Shown here piece by piece: positions 1-8,733 of a stretch of 64,000 nt of DNA. The notes below the pieces were generated by a model. It did no database searches. It saw only the letters and a list, made by a program, of their open reading frames with translations, and was not told the DNA's origin. The first letter of the stretch is position 1; each line of letters begins with the position of its first letter. Location of the stretch: the NCBI RefSeq assembly GCF_013409065.1, contig NZ_JACBZP010000001.1, positions 1,612,001 to 1,676,000 of the forward strand. The letters run 5' to 3'. Made by a program: the position numbers and the translations under genes. This DNA comes from Spelaeicoccus albus (GTDB taxonomy: Bacteria > Actinomycetota > Actinomycetes > Actinomycetales > Brevibacteriaceae).

Positions 1-521
1 GGCCGGGCGACAACGGAATTGCAGCAGACGCCGTGATCGAAATAGTCCTCATCCGGACTGACGCCCGGCTGGCGACGGAGCCACGGCACGTAGTCGTCGA
101 AGTAGGGAAAGTTGCGGCCGTGCGCTCGGCGCGCAAAATGCAAAAACCCATCGTGCAGAACGACGTCGTCAAATCCGGAACGGGACCGTTCGGGGAACAC
201 GTGCATCTTGCCGATCGCTTGCGTGTGATAGCCGGCCTTGCGGAACTCGCCCTGGAGCGTGACCGGATGTGCCACATCGAATGGCACGCCGTCCGTGTAC
301 CCCACTCGTCCGTGCCGTTCTTGAGACTGCCCGGTGAACAGTGCGACCCGGGCCGGCACGCACGTCGGTGTCGCCGAATAGCCGTTGGCAAATCGGGTGC
401 CCCGGCGCGCCAGGTCGTCGAGATGCGGCGTCTGCACGTGCGGGTGTCCGGCCGCGGAGAGACAATCGCCGCGCCATTCGTCGACGCAGACCAGTATGAC
501 GTTCGGCCGGGTGTCGGGCAT
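1..521 (-). CDS. Type I sulfatase, N-terminal part (cut by window edge)
   Basis: Reads leftward from an ATG at 521 with a GAGGAG ribosome site about 8 nt upstream, and stays open to the window start (about 173 residues seen). The N-terminus PNVILVCVDEWRGD carries the metal-binding Asp of the alkaline phosphatase/sulfatase fold. The diagnostic C-x-P-x-R motif is at residues 54-58 (CVPAR), where the Cys becomes formylglycine, followed by TGQSQERHGR. Such enzymes hydrolyse sulfate esters (arylsulfatase or choline-sulfatase types). No signal peptide is visible, so a cytoplasmic enzyme is likely. The substrate cannot be told because the C-terminal two-thirds and any further neighbours lie outside the window. 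Confidence 0.9.
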   Translation of the reverse strand, partial: MPDTRPNVILVCVDEWRGDCLSAAGHPHVQTPHLDDLARRGTRFANGYSATPTCVPARVALFTGQSQERHGRVGYTDGVPFDVAHPVTLQGEFRKAGYHTQAIGKMHVFPERSRSGFDDVVLHDGFLHFARRAHGRNFPYFDDYVPWLRRQPGVSPDEDYFDHGVCCNSVVAR

Positions 522-621
522 CGGAACAAACTCCTCGCATGTGGGATCGTCGGCGGTGGCGCCATCTTGCGACGACCCTACCGCGTGCCGGGCTCGCCGC
601 GGGCGCCCGTAATCTGGCGTA

Positions 622-1413
622 GTGACTTCCGCACCCACCAGCTACTTCTCCCACCTGGACTCGACGACGTATCGTCCCACCACGCTCACCGGCGGCGCGT
701 GGACGCCGACCGAGCAGCACATCAGTCCAATGGGCGGGCTCATCGCGCACGCTGTTGAAAAGTTCGTTGCGGCCCGCGGTGACGACGGACGGCAAATCTC
801 GCGCCTGAGCATCGACATCCTCGGTGTGCTCACCCTCGACGACTTCGACGTGAGCGTGGACGTCGTCCGGCCCGGCAAGACGGTTGAGCTGCTCGAGGTG
901 ACTGTGACGTCGAATGGCCGCGCCGCCGTCCGCGCGCGGGTATGGCGGCTCGCGTCGGCCGACACGTCGAGTGTTGCCGGCGGAGAACCGGACAGGCTGC
1001 CGGCGCCGGAGACCATCGAACCCTGGCCGCTGACATCGGTGTGGCCCGGCGAATACATCCAGTCGCTCGAGCTGCGCGCCGTCCGCGACCCCGAGCCGGG
1101 GCGCGCCACGGCGTGGATCGCCAGCAGGGCGAAATTGGTGGACAACGAGAGAGTCAGCCCACTGGCCGAGTACCTCGCCTTGATCGACACGACGAACGGT
1201 ATTGCCGTGCGCCAATCGCCGGACGAATGGCTATTTCCGAATTTGGACCTGACCATCCACTTGCATCGGACGCCGTCCGGCCCCTGGGTGGGACTGGACA
1301 CGTCGGTCGTGTTCGGCCCGGAAGGGGTCGGGCTGACGTCGACGGTGTTGCACGACGTCGACGGCCCGGTCGGGCGCGCCGAGCAGTCGCTCACGCTGCG
1401 CCCGCGGACCTGA
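622..1413 (+). CDS. Acyl-CoA thioesterase family protein (TesB-like double hotdog)
   Basis: 263 residues from a GTG start, divergent from the sulfatase with about 100 nt between starts. Length and layout (TPTEQHISPMGGLIAHAVEKF near the N-terminus, SRLSIDILGVL and later LDLTIHLHR, WVGLDTSV) match the two-hotdog thioesterase family that hydrolyses acyl-CoA esters. The C-terminal half has the usual TSTVLHD and GRAEQSLTLRPR ending. No neighbour indicates the substrate. Function beyond thioesterase-like is an inference from fold-level motifs. No membrane segment or signal peptide is seen. Confidence 0.75.
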   Translation: MTSAPTSYFSHLDSTTYRPTTLTGGAWTPTEQHISPMGGLIAHAVEKFVAARGDDGRQISRLSIDILGVLTLDDFDVSVDVVRPGKTVELLEVTVTSNGRAAVRARVWRLASADTSSVAGGEPDRLPAPETIEPWPLTSVWPGEYIQSLELRAVRDPEPGRATAWIASRAKLVDNERVSPLAEYLALIDTTNGIAVRQSPDEWLFPNLDLTIHLHRTPSGPWVGLDTSVVFGPEGVGLTSTVLHDVDGPVGRAEQSLTLRPRT

Positions 1414-1487
1414 CCCTTCGCGTCGAGCACGGGCGCCTGCCCCGCCGCGCCGAGTGGTGGCCAGTGGTCGTCTGAAGGCGGATTTCG

Positions 1488-1602
1488 CAGCCGTTCGCCA
1501 CCACTCGATTTGGGCGGGCAGCCGTTCGCCACCACTCGATTTGGGCGGGCAGCCGTTCGCCACCACTCGATTTGGGCAGGCAGCCGTTCGCCACCACTCG
1601 AT
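1488..1602. repeat. 31-bp tandem repeat, about 3.7 copies
   Basis: Copies begin at 1488, 1519, 1550 and 1581, exactly 31 bp apart, each starting CAGCCGTTCGCCACCACTCG. Copies are nearly identical (GGGCGGG in two spacers, GGGCAGG in the third). The first unit's GCCACCACTCG (1497-1507) pairs perfectly with CGAGTGGTGGC at 1451-1461, so a hairpin with a 35-nt loop is possible. The array fills the gap between the convergent 3' ends of the thioesterase and the polyol permease, a place where a terminator or a mobile intergenic repeat would be tolerated. Confidence 0.9.
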
Positions 1603-1631
1603 GTCCCGCCGACGCCGCAGAAAACAGCCGA

Positions 1632-2948
1632 TTACGTTGCGTCCGCGGGGCTTGTCTCCAGGTCGGGGTCGGGATCGTTCTTCGGCACTGCCAGGAAATA
1701 CGACATCACGAACGCCGCCCCGTAGAGCACAACGAACGCCCACACGGTGCCGACGCCGCCGCCCCACGGCCGCACGATCGCCACAACCGCGGAGCCCAGG
1801 AACGCCGCGCCCCCGGCAGCAGTCGTGTACATGGCCATTGCCGCACCCTTGTGCTCGGGAGTTTGCGCCGGCATGATCGCGCCCATTGGCACGAATCCGG
1901 CCAGCAAGACGCCGAACGAGATGCCGCCGACCAAGGAAAGATAATAGCCCCAGTCCGATCCGGCCGGCACGAGATGCGGCACGTACCACCAAGCAAGCAG
2001 GCCGAGGGACGACCCGAATATGCCGAACCAGCGCACGGTGCGCACCCAGCCGAACTTGTCGCCCACGTACCCGAACACGGCGTTCACGATGATGTTCGAC
2101 GCATAGACGACGACCGTCATGGTCAGCCACCGGCTTTGGCCCCAGCCGAGCTGGTCGGCGATGACCGTCGGCAACACGATGAACATGCCGTACTGCGGTG
2201 CCGTGTTGATGAGCCTGATGAGGAAGCCCATCAAGATCTTCGGCTCGCGCCCGGTCAGCAGGACACCGGAGAAGATCACCTTTGATGCGGAGTCCTCTTT
2301 CGGCGCCAGGCGCCGGCTGCCGTGCGGTTCATGGACGCCGAACCAGGCCACCAGGAATCCGGCCAGGACGAGGAACGACGAGAGCACCATGCTCCACGTT
2401 TCACCCGTATACCCGCCGGTGAACGCCGGAATGGTGAACACGGCAATGAGCGAGCCCAAGGTGGGAAGTCCGCCCGTGAACATCACGTAGAACCAGCCGA
2501 CCGCCGTTCCGTTCCGGCTGTACGGCGCAACCGCGTTGATCCACACCAGGAACGAGAAGGCAAACAACGGGTAGCCGAACCCGCGCAGGAAGTAGGTGAT
2601 GAAAATCAGCGGAACCGACGCGATCGACAGGCTTGCCAAGAACAACGCCTCGAAGACGATCCAGACGATGAAGCCCAGCAGCATGATCCGCCGTGGACCG
2701 AAAAGGTCCGACAGTGCGCCGGACAAGTACGAGCCGATCAGCACGGCGAGGCTGTACATGCTGATGATGACCGCGACGATGTTGGCTGTGTTGTCGCCGA
2801 GCGCGTGCACCATATGCGGCTCGATGAAGTTCGACTCGACGCCGTTGCCGGTCATGAAGATCAGCACTGCCAGGAATCCCCAGCGAAGCGAGTGGGGAAT
2901 GCCCACTCGATCGAGACGAGTCTCGGGACGGGGAACAGTTGAGCTCAT
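1632..2948 (-). CDS. MFS polyol permease, RbtT/DalT/CsbX family
   Basis: 438 residues, 12 predicted membrane segments, with the family's early NGVESNFIEPHMV segment and the loop GALSDLFGPRRIMLLG between helices 2 and 3. This family carries ribitol, arabitol and related polyols by proton symport. ATG start with GAAGGT seven nt upstream. It lies 12 nt downstream of the eltD-like dehydrogenase on the same strand, so the two are almost surely cotranscribed. With that partner the likely cargo is a C4 polyol (erythritol or threitol); this is inference from context. Confidence 0.85.
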   Translation of the reverse strand: MSSTVPRPETRLDRVGIPHSLRWGFLAVLIFMTGNGVESNFIEPHMVHALGDNTANIVAVIISMYSLAVLIGSYLSGALSDLFGPRRIMLLGFIVWIVFEALFLASLSIASVPLIFITYFLRGFGYPLFAFSFLVWINAVAPYSRNGTAVGWFYVMFTGGLPTLGSLIAVFTIPAFTGGYTGETWSMVLSSFLVLAGFLVAWFGVHEPHGSRRLAPKEDSASKVIFSGVLLTGREPKILMGFLIRLINTAPQYGMFIVLPTVIADQLGWGQSRWLTMTVVVYASNIIVNAVFGYVGDKFGWVRTVRWFGIFGSSLGLLAWWYVPHLVPAGSDWGYYLSLVGGISFGVLLAGFVPMGAIMPAQTPEHKGAAMAMYTTAAGGAAFLGSAVVAIVRPWGGGVGTVWAFVVLYGAAFVMSYFLAVPKNDPDPDLETSPADAT

Positions 2949-2960
2949 GAGGCGACCTTC

Positions 2961-4058
2961 CTATTTCGCGCCCGCAGGCAGCAACGAGACTTTGACCGAG
3001 CGGCCGCTCGTGTCGCCGACCAGATCGAGCGCGGCCTGGAAGTCCTCAAGCGGAAACTGATCCGTGCAGATGTCGTCCATCGGCAGCCGGCCGGATTCGA
3101 TCATGGCGATCGCCGCCGGCCAGCAATGCGGGCCGAGATGGGCGCCGCGGACATCGAGTTCTTTGTCGTCGCTGATGATTGACCAATCGACTGTGACATC
3201 CGAGCCGAAGACCGAATATTCGACGTACGTGCCCAGCTTCCGCAGCAGTCCCAGGCCTTGCCCCACAGCCGACGGATGTCCGGTGCTTTCGATGTAGACG
3301 TCCGCGCCGTAGCCGTCCGTGAGGTCCCGGACGACTGTGACGGCGTCCTGCGTGGCGATGTTGACGGTGACGTCGGCGCCGCACCTCCGGGCAAGCTCCA
3401 ATTTCTCGTCGACCATGTCGAGCGCCACGACAGTCATCGGGTTTTTCGATTTGGCTCCGGCGATCATCCCCAGGCCGATGGGGCCGGCACCGGCCACCAC
3501 GACGACGTCCTCGAATTGAATGTTTGCGCGCTCGACGCCGTGCAGCGAACACGACAGGGGCTCGGCAAATGCCGCATGGGCAGGAGGCAGATCCTTGCTG
3601 ATCTTGTGCGGAAGCGCGATCTTCGGCACGACGAGGTACTCGGCCATCGCGCCGGGCGTGGCGCGTTTGAACCCGAACATATCGTGCGGGGCGCACATCC
3701 AGTACTGGCCGCGCCGGCAATAACGGCAAGTGCCGCACGGGACTATTTGCTCGCACGTCACCCGATCGCCGAGTTCGACCCCGTGGTGGGTCAGCGCTTC
3801 GTCGTCGGCCTGGATGATCGTGCCGGCGAATTCGTGTCCCGGCACCACCTCGGACTCGGCCCACGCCGGCCGGTTCTCGTCACCCCAGAATTTCGCTGCT
3901 CCGTGATAGCACTTCAAATCCGAGGCGCAAATTCCGACGCCGTCGACTTTGAGGAGCATCTCGCCGGGCCCCGGCGTGGGGACCGGCAGTTCTTCGAGCC
4001 GGTAGTTCTCGGGGCCGTGGCATACGACCGCTTGCATGGTGGCGGGAATGTCTTGCAT
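2961..4058 (-). CDS. eltD: Erythritol/L-threitol dehydrogenase-like zinc alcohol dehydrogenase
   Basis: Zinc-dependent medium-chain dehydrogenase of about 365 residues. Counting from the ATG at 4058 (AAGGAA seven nt upstream), catalytic zinc ligands are C44 and H75-E76, structural zinc ligands C108, C111, C114 and C122, and the NAD-binding GAGPIG follows near residue 201. The segment CASDLKCYHGAAKFWGDENR is the feature I associate with EltD of the Mycobacterium smegmatis tetritol pathway, which oxidises erythritol or L-threitol to erythrulose. It is cotranscribed with a polyol permease and divergent from a threitol-dehydrogenase-like SDR. The frame is open to 4118, but that upstream region overlaps the promoter. 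A different polyol substrate remains possible. Confidence 0.75.
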   Translation of the reverse strand: MQDIPATMQAVVCHGPENYRLEELPVPTPGPGEMLLKVDGVGICASDLKCYHGAAKFWGDENRPAWAESEVVPGHEFAGTIIQADDEALTHHGVELGDRVTCEQIVPCGTCRYCRRGQYWMCAPHDMFGFKRATPGAMAEYLVVPKIALPHKISKDLPPAHAAFAEPLSCSLHGVERANIQFEDVVVVAGAGPIGLGMIAGAKSKNPMTVVALDMVDEKLELARRCGADVTVNIATQDAVTVVRDLTDGYGADVYIESTGHPSAVGQGLGLLRKLGTYVEYSVFGSDVTVDWSIISDDKELDVRGAHLGPHCWPAAIAMIESGRLPMDDICTDQFPLEDFQAALDLVGDTSGRSVKVSLLPAGAK

Positions 4059-4090
4059 CATCTGGTTCCTTCTATGGGGTGTTACGCGCC

Positions 4091-4118
4091 ACACTATGCC
4101 GGTCAGATCGTGTGTCAA
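4091..4118 (-). promoter_or_regulatory. Putative promoter of eltD-permease operon
   Basis: On the minus strand a consensus -35 TTGACA (4118-4113) is followed after 16 nt by TAGTGT (4096-4091), a TANNNT -10, about 33 nt upstream of the chosen eltD start at 4058. The GAGGGGTGCA repeat at 4121-4130 sits just upstream of the -35. Sequence match only. Confidence 0.5.
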
Positions 4119-4120
4119 TA

Positions 4121-4185
4121 GAGGGGTGCATCCGCGCGGACGGCGCGATCGACGCTGCTAAACATCCGTTTACGCGAGGGGTGCA
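4121..4185. promoter_or_regulatory. Direct repeat GAGGGGTGCA, two copies 55 bp apart
   Basis: Identical 10-mers at 4121-4130 and 4176-4185 in the divergent eltD/SDR control region. One touches the eltD -35, the other lies between the putative -35 and -10 of the SDR gene. The 55-bp spacing is close to five helical turns, so both could be bound on one face by a single regulator. No dedicated regulator gene is adjacent. Confidence 0.4.
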
Positions 4186-4197
4186 CAGTTGTACGAT
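4169..4197 (+). promoter_or_regulatory. Putative promoter of the threitol-dehydrogenase-like gene
   Basis: TTTACG (4169-4174) and TACGAT (4192-4197) with a 17-nt spacer fit an actinobacterial sigma-70-type promoter, about 40 nt upstream of the ATG at 4239. The second GAGGGGTGCA repeat lies in the spacer. Confidence 0.4.
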
Positions 4198-4238
4198 TGC
4201 CGAACATTCTCGGGGCTGACGAAGGGAGATCGAGAATA

Positions 4239-4994
4239 ATGGATGAGCAGATCGGATCGGAATTCTCCGGGCGCGCGGCGGTTGTGACGGGCGCCGCAAG
4301 CGGGATCGGCAATGCCGTGGCCAAGCATTTCGCCGAGCGCGGTGCACGGGTGGCCGGCGTCGACTTGAGCGATGACGTGGGCCGGGCCGTTGCGGAACTC
4401 CCGGGATCGGGTCACATCGCCATCCAGGCCGACGTGACCGCGGACGACGCGCCGTCCGGCATCATCGCGGAGGTCGTCCGGCGGCTGTCGGCAGCTGACA
4501 TTCTGGTCAACTCGGCGGGCATCGTCCGGCTGGCGAAGGCGCTCGACATGGACAAATCCGACTGGAACTCGACAATGGACGTCAATCTGACTGCCGGTTT
4601 CATGATGGCGCAGGCGGCCGGGCGGGAAATGACGAGCCGTGGCTACGGCCGCATCGTGAACCTGGCCTCGCAAGCATCGGTCGTATCGCTCGACAAGCAC
4701 GTGGCGTATTGCGCCAGCAAGGCTGCCATCGTCGGGATGACGCGCGTGTTGGCCGCCGAGTGGGCCGACACCGGCGTCACGGTGAATGCGGTCTCGCCTA
4801 CAGTCGTCGAGACGGCGCTGGGGAAGAAGGCCTGGGCGGGCAAGGTCGGTGAGGACATGAAGGCGAAGATCCCCGTGGGCCGCTTCGCCCAGCCGGACGA
4901 AATTGCCGGGCTGATCGGCTATTTGGCCGGAGAATCGGCGGCCATGGTGACCGGCGAGAACGTGGTCATCGACGGCGGCTACTCGATAGTGTGA
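4239..4994 (+). CDS. dthD: Short-chain dehydrogenase, D-threitol dehydrogenase-like
   Basis: 251 residues of a classical SDR: TGAASGIG at 17-24 for NAD(P) binding, NSAG at 91-94, catalytic S144, Y157 and K161, and C-terminal DGGYSIV. The ATG at 4239 has AAGGGAG 10 nt upstream; an in-frame start at 4197 would fall inside the promoter. The loop SPTVVETALGKKAWAG with KIPVGRFAQPDEIAG resembles D-threitol dehydrogenases (D-threitol to D-erythrulose), and divergence from eltD and a polyol permease supports this. Assignment to threitol over other polyols is inference. The stop overlaps the 3' end of the next, convergent gene by 16 nt. Confidence 0.65.
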   Translation: MDEQIGSEFSGRAAVVTGAASGIGNAVAKHFAERGARVAGVDLSDDVGRAVAELPGSGHIAIQADVTADDAPSGIIAEVVRRLSAADILVNSAGIVRLAKALDMDKSDWNSTMDVNLTAGFMMAQAAGREMTSRGYGRIVNLASQASVVSLDKHVAYCASKAAIVGMTRVLAAEWADTGVTVNAVSPTVVETALGKKAWAGKVGEDMKAKIPVGRFAQPDEIAGLIGYLAGESAAMVTGENVVIDGGYSIV

Positions 4995-5446
4995 GCCGAG
5001 GCGCGGGACTTCGCCGGCCCGGTGCGCCGCAGCATCCAGGTCAGGCCGCCGGCGATCAGGCTGAAGACGATCAACACGAAAATGCGGCCCACGACGGCGA
5101 TCGGGTTGAGGATGCCGAAGATGTGCACGCCGCCGATCATGTTGAAAAACGCGCCGAGCCACATTCCGACGACCGCGCCGTCGTAGGCATTCGGACGGAA
5201 CACGTTCGTGACGCCGCCGCGTGCGTAGCGGTACACGGCCATACCGATCAGCACCAGAAACGCGACGAGTGCGATGTAGCGGGAATTGTGTGCGCTGAGA
5301 ATTGTCGGGATCAGCACGATGGCGCATGCTGCCGCTGCCATGACGCCTCCGACGAACCGGTCGTGCAGCGTGGCAGGTGAATTCTTCTCGGCCGCGCGCT
5401 CCCGTTCCACATAACGCTCGCGCTTGGTCGGTTGATCGCTGGTCAT
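4979..5446 (-). CDS. Small integral membrane protein, unknown function
   Basis: 155 residues from the ATG at 5446, preceded by GAGGGA at 5 nt; the frame extends to 5554 but without a better start. A charged N-terminus (KRERYVERERAAEKN) is followed by about four hydrophobic stretches (VMAAAACAIVLIPTIL, YIALVAFLVLIGMAV, VVGMWLGAFFNMIGG, IFVLIVFSLIAGGLTW). The positively charged start suggests a cytoplasmic N-terminus. I do not recognise the family. It is convergent with the threitol-dehydrogenase-like gene and divergent from the next small membrane protein. Confidence 0.6.
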   Translation of the reverse strand: MTSDQPTKRERYVERERAAEKNSPATLHDRFVGGVMAAAACAIVLIPTILSAHNSRYIALVAFLVLIGMAVYRYARGGVTNVFRPNAYDGAVVGMWLGAFFNMIGGVHIFGILNPIAVVGRIFVLIVFSLIAGGLTWMLRRTGPAKSRASAHTIE

Positions 5447-5554
5447 CGTGTCCCTCGCGTCCTTATCGGTCGGCACCTTCAAGTCTAGCCGTCCGGGCCG
5501 GTTCCGGGCGTACGATGAAATCAGTGGATTCGTCTGCGGGGAGATGACACGCAT

Positions 5555-5983
5555 ATGTATGCCGGTGCCGGTCAGTTAGTCACAGCACGAGGGCAGCGCT
5601 CGGCATCGCCGTCCCGGCCGGCATCGGTGACGTGGGCCGTGCGGCTGATGAAACTCGGCGCCGTCGTCAGTTTCGGCAGCCTGCTGGCGGCGTTGGAGGC
5701 CGCGGGCGAAACGGCTCCGACCTGGGCCATGCTTGCCGCGACGGAGGTCGCCTTGTGGCTCGTCATGACGAGACAAATCGCCGGCGGACGGGCAATGGCC
5801 CGCTTTTTTGGCACAGTGCTTGCCGTCTTGAACGTGCTCTTCACCATCGGCATGTTCGCCGGTGAACCGCAAAGCGCCGAACCCGCTCCGCTGGTTGCCG
5901 CGCTGTTCCTCGGCAATGCGGTATTGGGTTCGGCGATCGTCGGCATGCTGTGGACGCCGACCGCCGAGCCGCACTTCGATTGA
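5555..5983 (+). CDS. Small integral membrane protein, unknown function
   Basis: 142 residues, ATG start with GGGGAG about 12 nt upstream. Four hydrophobic stretches are visible (LGAVVSFGSLLAALEA, WAMLAATEVALWLVM, FFGTVLAVLNVLFTIGMF, LVAALFLGNAVLGSAIVGML), separated by short loops. No motif is recognised. It is divergent from the preceding membrane protein gene and convergent with the ClpC-like gene. Only membrane localisation can be supported. Confidence 0.6.
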   Translation: MYAGAGQLVTARGQRSASPSRPASVTWAVRLMKLGAVVSFGSLLAALEAAGETAPTWAMLAATEVALWLVMTRQIAGGRAMARFFGTVLAVLNVLFTIGMFAGEPQSAEPAPLVAALFLGNAVLGSAIVGMLWTPTAEPHFD

Positions 5984-6010
5984 CGAAGCCGCTTCGGCGA
6001 TCGGCGTCTC

Positions 6011-8527
6011 TCAGGCAGCGATCGGACGGGCCACCCGGACGGCGAGCCGGTCGCCGTCCGCGCTCACCTCGACGCGCTGGCTTTCGTGCAGTTCGGAAGC
6101 GACGAGCAACTCGGCGATCCGGTCGTCCAGTTCGCGCTGTATCACGCGGCGGAGCGGCCGTGCGCCGTATTCGGGCTGATAGCCGTGCTCGGCGATCCAA
6201 TCCACCGCCGAATCGTCCACCCGCAAACCGAACCCTTGGGCATGCAGCCGGCGTTCGGTCAATTGCAGCTGCAGTCGCACGATTTCACGCAGTTGCGCCT
6301 TGTCGAGCTTGCTGAACAAGACGATCTCATCGATGCGGTTGATGAATTCCGGCCGCATTGTCTCCTTCAGCCGACCCATCACGCGGCTCCGCACTCGTTC
6401 GGTGCTGCCGGCGTCCTCGCCTTCTGGGGCGAAGCCGATGGTGCCGATTTGGCTTGTCAGGAACTCCGAGCCGAGGTTCGACGTCATGATGATGACGGTA
6501 TTGCGGAAGTCGACGGTGCGGCCCTGGCCATCGGTCAACCGGCCGTCCTCGAGCACCTGCAGCAGCAGGTTGAACACGTCCGGGTGGGCCTTTTCAACCT
6601 CGTCGAGCAGCACGACCGAATACGGACGCCGGCGAACACGCTCGGTCAGCTGGCCCGCCTCGTCGTAGCCGACATAGCCGGGAGGGGCCCCGACCAGGCG
6701 GCTGACGGTGTGGCGCTCGCCGAACTCGCTCATATCAAAACGCGTCATGGCGTCTTCGTCGCCAAAGAGGGATTGCGCGAGCGCCCGGGCCAGTTCGGTC
6801 TTCCCGACGCCCGTCGGTCCGAGGAACAAGAACGAGCCGACCGGCCGATTCTCGTCACTCATGCCGGTGCGGCTGCGGCGCACCGATTTTGCGATGGCCG
6901 TGACGGCGTCGTCCTGACCAATGACGCGGCCATGCAGATCGTCTTCCAGATGCGCCAGCCGGGCACGGTCGGTCTCGGTCAGCTGCGCCGCCGGAATTCC
7001 CGTCGTCCGGGAGATGACTTCGGCGATCTGCTGCACGTCGACGGTACGGTTCCCGTCGTCGGCAGCGGTATCAGCCTCGGCGATTTTCGCGCTCACGCGC
7101 AGGGCCTCGTCGCGCAGCCGCGACGCCTCTTCGTAGTTTTCTTCAGCCACCGCCGCCGATTTCGCGGATTCCAGCGACTCGATCTCGCTGTTCAGTGCGG
7201 CCACGTCGACGCGTGGGCCTCGTCGCAACGTGAGCCGTGCACCGGCCTGGTCGATCAAGTCGATCGCCTTGTCCGGAAGGAATCGGTCCGAAATGTACCG
7301 GTTCGACAGCTCGACGGCTGCGCGCACTGCTTCATCGGTGTAGTGGACGCCGTGGTGGTCGGCGTACCGGCCGGCGAGACCGGCAAGGATTTGAACCGCA
7401 TCCTCGACGTTCGGTTCGTCGACGTGAATGGGCTGGAATCGGCGTTCAAGAGCCTGATCCTTTTCGACCTTGCGGTATTCGGCGAGCGTCGTCGCGCCGA
7501 CCAGGTGCAGGTCGCCGCGGGCAAGCCGGGGCTTGAGAATATTGCCGGCATCCATTCCGCCGTCACCGCCGGCCCCGGCGCCCAGCACCGAGTGAACCTC
7601 GTCAATGAAGACGATGTATTTGCCCTTGCCTGCCGTGATTTCGTCAATGGCCTTCGTCAGTCGTTCTTCGAAGTCGCCGCGGTACTTGGTGCCCGCCAGC
7701 ATGGCCGGCAGATCGAGGGAGATGACGCGCTTGTCCTGTAATTGGGCCGGTACATCGCCGGCGGCAATCAACTGGGCGAGCCCTTCCACGATTGCGGTCT
7801 TGCCGACACCGGCTTCGCCGATCAGCACCGGATTGTTCTTGGTACGACGTGCCAGCACCTCGACGGCCTGGTCGATCTCATCGGCGCGGCCGATGACGGG
7901 ATCGAGTTGGTCGCTCTCGGCCAAGGCCGTCAGATCCACGCCGAACTGGTCGAGAGTGGGCGTGTTCGAGTCGTTGCCGGCGCCTGGCCGTTCACCGGTC
8001 GCTTCTTGCTGCTGTCCGGCAGCGAGGTTTTGCGGCGTCACCCCTTCGGCCGCGAGGACCCGACCGGCCGAGGACTCCTGACCGAACAGGAATGCCAAGA
8101 ACAAGTGCTCCGGTTCGATATACGTGGATCCATAGCCGCGGGCAACCCGGTAGGCGTCGAACAACGATCGTTGCATGGCCGGTGTGAGCGACGGATTGCC
8201 CGATGCCGGGCCTTCGGAGGTTTCCGGGAGGCGCTTTTCGGCGGCCAGGGCGACGGCTTCGGGCGAGCCGCCGGCCGTGCGAATGTGGCCGGCGATGGCC
8301 TCGTGCTGGGTCATGGCGTACAGCACGTGCAGGACGTCGACATCGGCGTGGCCGTGAGCGATAGCGTACTGCGCGGCGTCTCCGAGCAATTCGTGAGTGC
8401 TGCGGGTGAGGAGCTTGGTGATGTCGACCGGGCCGCCCGGCGCATCGGCTTGCCGGCCCTGCAGGAACCGGGCAAGGAAGTCTTCGAAGTTTCCGCCCTG
8501 ATCGGCCGGACCGAAGAACGTGGGCAT
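6011..8527 (-). CDS. ClpC-like AAA+ unfoldase/chaperone (Hsp100)
   Basis: 838 residues with two AAA+ modules. After a 37-residue lead come the Clp N-domain (to about 170), Walker A1 GEAGVGKT (237-244), Walker B1 YIVFIDE (304-310), a UVR-like coiled stretch (about 452-478), Walker A2 GPTGVGKT (570-577), and arginine-rich C-terminal elements ([16 protein letters not shown]). The short middle region with a UVR motif points to ClpC instead of ClpB, and an IGF tripeptide after [11 protein letters not shown] suggests docking to ClpP. Start is an ATG with GGAGG five nt upstream. A HAIR element 19 nt upstream of the start implies HspR control and heat-shock induction. It unfolds proteins for ClpP or disaggregates them in the cytoplasm. 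Confidence 0.9.
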   Translation of the reverse strand: MPTFFGPADQGGNFEDFLARFLQGRQADAPGGPVDITKLLTRSTHELLGDAAQYAIAHGHADVDVLHVLYAMTQHEAIAGHIRTAGGSPEAVALAAEKRLPETSEGPASGNPSLTPAMQRSLFDAYRVARGYGSTYIEPEHLFLAFLFGQESSAGRVLAAEGVTPQNLAAGQQQEATGERPGAGNDSNTPTLDQFGVDLTALAESDQLDPVIGRADEIDQAVEVLARRTKNNPVLIGEAGVGKTAIVEGLAQLIAAGDVPAQLQDKRVISLDLPAMLAGTKYRGDFEERLTKAIDEITAGKGKYIVFIDEVHSVLGAGAGGDGGMDAGNILKPRLARGDLHLVGATTLAEYRKVEKDQALERRFQPIHVDEPNVEDAVQILAGLAGRYADHHGVHYTDEAVRAAVELSNRYISDRFLPDKAIDLIDQAGARLTLRRGPRVDVAALNSEIESLESAKSAAVAEENYEEASRLRDEALRVSAKIAEADTAADDGNRTVDVQQIAEVISRTTGIPAAQLTETDRARLAHLEDDLHGRVIGQDDAVTAIAKSVRRSRTGMSDENRPVGSFLFLGPTGVGKTELARALAQSLFGDEDAMTRFDMSEFGERHTVSRLVGAPPGYVGYDEAGQLTERVRRRPYSVVLLDEVEKAHPDVFNLLLQVLEDGRLTDGQGRTVDFRNTVIIMTSNLGSEFLTSQIGTIGFAPEGEDAGSTERVRSRVMGRLKETMRPEFINRIDEIVLFSKLDKAQLREIVRLQLQLTERRLHAQGFGLRVDDSAVDWIAEHGYQPEYGARPLRRVIQRELDDRIAELLVASELHESQRVEVSADGDRLAVRVARPIAA

Positions 8528-8545
8528 GTAGCCTCCAATAAGTTT

Positions 8546-8566
8546 CTTGAGCGTCTTTCACTCAAG
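8546..8566. promoter_or_regulatory. HAIR operator (HspR-binding inverted repeat)
   Basis: CTTGAGC, seven bases, ACTCAAG: one mismatch from the HAIR consensus CTTGAGT-N7-ACTCAAG bound by the heat-shock repressor HspR in actinobacteria. It lies between the start of the clp gene (8527) and the divergent G6PD frame, so it most likely represses clp; an effect on G6PD is possible. Confidence 0.85.
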
Positions 8567-8733
8567 GTAACAAGATGGGGAGAGAATTATTCCGGCGGAC
8601 TATTTGCTGGCTACGTAGCGGCCAGGGGCCGCCGCTCGATGCCGCGCTCGAGGTGCTCTACGCGGCCGATGACCGGGGCCGGCAAGCGGACCTGACGGTT
8701 GTCGGAGACGAGCAGTCGTGGAACTATGCCGAT

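Noticed and set aside
1488-1602. CRISPR array
   Set aside because: The 31-bp unit repeats continuously with no unique spacers and no cas gene nearby; it is a tandem repeat.
4170-5327. Long minus-strand frame over the SDR gene
   Set aside because: Arg/His-rich antisense translation of a gene with clear SDR motifs; no motif of its own.
8575-8733. N-terminal extension of G6PD from the ATG at 8575
   Set aside because: It begins next to the HAIR operator, has a weak ribosome site, and its translation does not look like the family N-terminus; kept only as an uncertainty.
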